A DNA stretch of 64,000 bases from a virus, in IMG/VR virus record IMGVR_UViG_3300042898_001439, positions 1-64,000 of that record. The stretch is one strand, 5' to 3'. Below are positions 62,218 to 64,000 of the stretch, piece by piece. The position numbers and the translations under genes were made by a program. The notes below the pieces were generated by a model, which did no database searches, had not been told where the DNA came from, and saw nothing but the letters and a program-made list of their open reading frames with translations. Within the stretch, counting starts at the first letter, position 1. Every line of letters begins with the position of its first letter.

Positions 62218-62888
62218 TATCTAAGAACGTTTAATTTATCATCACTCATATCAGCAGGTACGCTAGCTTGAGCAGCCAAGTCTTTCAAGACCATTGCTTC
62301 AATCTCAGCAAACAGAAAATCCGGAACATTAAAAGGTTGATGATGTCTTGGATCACAATCATCTTTAGGATCACAATTCCACTTAGTGATATCTCCTTCA
62401 AATACACCCTCAATCAAAATAGCATCCCAATCAATATTAGGCATGTATAGATAACCGTTAAGAAACCAATAGTACTTAGTTGTATTGTACTTAAAAGAAC
62501 TTGTTTTAGTCATAGACGTAAAAGTTCCCGGCATAGTAGGTTGCAACTCAATAGAGCCATCAATAGAACTTACAGTTCTAATAACAGGCCCCCAGTAACC
62601 CTGCATAAAACTAGGAAGCTTTTCCTTAGTACGTTTAATTGTAATACCACTCTTTACACCAGAGCAGTGAGCTTCTACCTTGTCTACTTCAATAAGTTCT
62701 ACAAATGGTAAAGTTTGAAACACACTGTTGAACTTCATCAGTTTATTTGTAGAGTCCTGACGACGCATGTATACAGCAGCGTATTTCAAAATAAGACTGT
62801 AGATATATCTATCAGTCAGAAAAGGATCCTGTTTGGATCCTTTCATCAGGTTTCTAACTCTAGAAACAACTTCTTTAATTGTAGTCAT
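62217..62888 (-). CDS. Tail-ring/adaptor protein
   Basis: The 223-residue protein begins MTTIKEVVSRVRNLMKGSKQ and DPFLTDRYIYSLILKYAAVY, a helical start typical of tail-tube adaptor proteins. It then has a beta-rich middle (GVKSGITIKRTKEKLPSFMQ, GSIELQPTMPGTFTSMTKTS) and a short helical end (LFAEIEAMVLKDLAAQ). The gene order matches the ring proteins stacked under the crassvirus portal. The exact ring number cannot be told from sequence. Confidence 0.68.
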   Translation of the reverse strand: MTTIKEVVSRVRNLMKGSKQDPFLTDRYIYSLILKYAAVYMRRQDSTNKLMKFNSVFQTLPFVELIEVDKVEAHCSGVKSGITIKRTKEKLPSFMQGYWGPVIRTVSSIDGSIELQPTMPGTFTSMTKTSSFKYNTTKYYWFLNGYLYMPNIDWDAILIEGVFEGDITKWNCDPKDDCDPRHHQPFNVPDFLFAEIEAMVLKDLAAQASVPADMSDDKLNVLR

Positions 62889-62898
62889 AAGACTTGGT

Positions 62899-63480
62899 TT
62901 AATCTATCTGAAACTCATCGTACATCTCTAATAGTTCGGGTAATTTTTTTTCATCATAAAACTTATGATTCATTTTCCTATACAAATGTGATATCTTAGA
63001 AAGGTTATCAATGACGATATATCTTTCCCAGTTATCTACATATGCTTTAGAAACTGAACGTTTAAACTGCCTTACAGCACCAAAAGTCCATACCTCTCTA
63101 TTAGCAAACCTATACTTGGAAGGATAGTTAGTGTAGAAGATCTTGCAAATTCTGTTATTGGTGGCCCAGTTCATGTGAGTAATTGATACTCCCATTTCTG
63201 CTGATTTGGCCGGATCAGGGTTTTCACTTTTTGAAGTGGCTGTTCCAATGAACAAAAACCCTAAACCTTCAGGAAGTTCAACACCTTCCCTCTCATCAAT
63301 AACCATTTGCCAAAGAACACCGTTGTAAGTCTCAATAATACTCTTAAGTTTCTTATTGTCTATTTCAGAATACCGTGGGTATTTTGTTTTAAAGTCTTCT
63401 AAGAAGCTAATGTTTAAAATATTATGTGTTGTCTTTCTATAACGTGGTCCTTTTAAATCTGGTTTTCTATACTTCCTCAT
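62899..63480 (-). CDS. Virion protein with IHF-like domain
   Basis: This 193-residue basic protein reads YSEIDNKKLKSIIETYNGVL then WQMVIDEREGVELPEGLGFL and FIGTA, resembling the IHF/HU helical N terminus and its first beta arm. The second half, MNWATNNRICKIFYTNYPSK and WTFGAVRQFKRSVSKAY, has no HU counterpart. IHF-like subunits are listed among conserved crass genes, and this gene has the right place. A structural, DNA-contacting role is likely. The gap to the next gene has a weak promoter-like run. Confidence 0.6.
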   Translation of the reverse strand: MRKYRKPDLKGPRYRKTTHNILNISFLEDFKTKYPRYSEIDNKKLKSIIETYNGVLWQMVIDEREGVELPEGLGFLFIGTATSKSENPDPAKSAEMGVSITHMNWATNNRICKIFYTNYPSKYRFANREVWTFGAVRQFKRSVSKAYVDNWERYIVIDNLSKISHLYRKMNHKFYDEKKLPELLEMYDEFQID

Positions 63481-63525
63481 ATAGGTACACTATAATTTAC
63501 ATAAAAAAGCTGGAAGAACCAACCA

Positions 63526-64000
63526 TTAATCTTTACTAATGTGGCAGATTTCTCCAGCTTTACCATCATATTTTTCATGAATGTCCATGATTGCTGATCT
63601 CTTGCTACCAACAAACTTATTATGATAGTGCCAATAATCAGTTCTAGAAAGACTCGGCATGATCTTTATAGCAAATCCATGAATCTCATTCTCTGAAACA
63701 AAGGAGGTTGTTTTCTTCATGTGATAGTGACCTGTGTACAATGTTCTATACTTTGTAACTCCCCAATCTTGTGGAAACTCAAACGCATAAACCATAGGGG
63801 CATTCTTAGTATTTACATCCCCATGCTCAAAAGCAAAGAAGTTGTCACCCCAGATAATTACTTTTCTTTCAGAATACTCAACATTAAAAGTGATGGTAGG
63901 CAAATCAATAGCTTTAGAAAGAGCATGCGCTAAATGGTAAGAGCTTAGTCTATCATGATTACCCGGAACATATACAACTTCAAGATCACTAGTAATAGTT
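63526..64000 (-). CDS. Calcineurin-like metallophosphoesterase (C-terminal part; gene runs off the window)
   Basis: The visible part contains VYVPGNHDRLSSYHLAH, the GNHD motif, then FFAFEHGD and TGHYHMKKTTSFV, the GHxH-type metal ligands. These are the late motifs of the calcineurin-like phosphoesterase family. The first motifs (DxH and GDxxD) lie beyond 64000. Metallophosphoesterases occur near the structural genes of crass-like phages, possibly in DNA or nucleotide processing. It ends near 63526. Confidence 0.83.
   Translation of the reverse strand, partial: TITSDLEVVYVPGNHDRLSSYHLAHALSKAIDLPTITFNVEYSERKVIIWGDNFFAFEHGDVNTKNAPMVYAFEFPQDWGVTKYRTLYTGHYHMKKTTSFVSENEIHGFAIKIMPSLSRTDYWHYHNKFVGSKRSAIMDIHEKYDGKAGEICHISKD

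Noticed and set aside
63490-63605. AAGCTGGA/TCCAGCTT inverted match near the metallophosphoesterase end
   Set aside because: The arms are over 50 bases apart and partly coding, with no T-run; probably chance.
1-64000. tRNA genes, CRISPR arrays, insertion sequences or an integrase
   Set aside because: I found no cloverleaf with a T-loop, no regularly spaced repeat array, no transposase and no integrase motif in the window.

Overview
This window is about two thirds of the genome of a tailed phage of the order Crassvirales (crAss-like phages), most probably infecting a member of the Bacteroidota. The phage assignment rests on the overall plan: a replication block on the + strand, faced by a long block of giant virion and transcription genes on the - strand. 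Inside the latter is a 2,440-residue protein carrying the DFDID catalytic signature of the virion-packaged crAss RNA polymerase, followed by P22-gp10/muzzle-like and tail-ring-like proteins. The host assignment is inferred from a C-terminal type IX secretion (T9SS) sorting domain, from AT-rich start contexts without evident Shine-Dalgarno sequences, and from promoter-like sites resembling the Bacteroidota -7 element. The standard code fits, and TAA, TGA and TAG all end genes. Portal, terminase and major capsid genes are not present and presumably lie beyond position 64000.

Layout. (1) 1-3619, +: HNH nuclease, SF2 helicase, NinB-like protein, uracil-DNA glycosylase and a protein with a DnaA domain IV-like HTH. 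A single small - strand gene (2102-2380) is inserted here. (2) 3652-4595, -: a small membrane/coiled-coil cassette with spanin- and holin-like topology. A GC-rich structured divergent intergenic region (4596-4814) follows. (3) 4815-19295, +: the replication and recombination operon. It holds a DnaB-type helicase, Sak4-like ATPase, SSB-like protein, TOPRIM primase, RusA-like resolvase, VWA/HExxH protein with a MoxR-type ATPase, PD-(D/E)XK nuclease, family B DNA polymerase and a DUF1599-like protein. Genes are mostly joined by ATGA or TAATG stop/start overlaps, and terminators lie at 8339 and 14231. Two structured RNA elements lie near the end. A bidirectional terminator at 19404 separates this block from the - strand.

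(4) 19437-21330, -: PhoH ATPase, two tiny basic proteins, a GH19-type endolysin and a holin. (5) 21375-28287, -: a seven-gene accessory operon of exported proteins. It comprises a T9SS-sorted dockerin/cohesin-like protein, a membrane protein, a CsgG-like lipoprotein, two predicted outer-membrane beta-barrels, a secreted 393-residue protein and a small 140-residue protein. This is the most unusual part of the window. (6) 28560-49498, -: five large genes for RNA polymerase and ejected or cargo proteins. (7) 49568-63480, -: virion proteins, including a lysozyme-like multidomain protein, the muzzle-like protein and tail-ring/IHF-like proteins. (8) 63526-64000, -: the end of a metallophosphoesterase.

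How it works together. By analogy with studied crassviruses, the giant RNA polymerase and cargo proteins would be injected with the DNA and transcribe the early + strand replication block. The - strand genes would supply late structural and lysis products. A promoter-like motif (TTTYGTATMTT followed by an AT-rich tail) precedes at least four transcription units on both strands. The CsgG/T9SS operon would act on the host envelope, by display, export or outer-membrane permeabilisation; its role is inferred, not shown.
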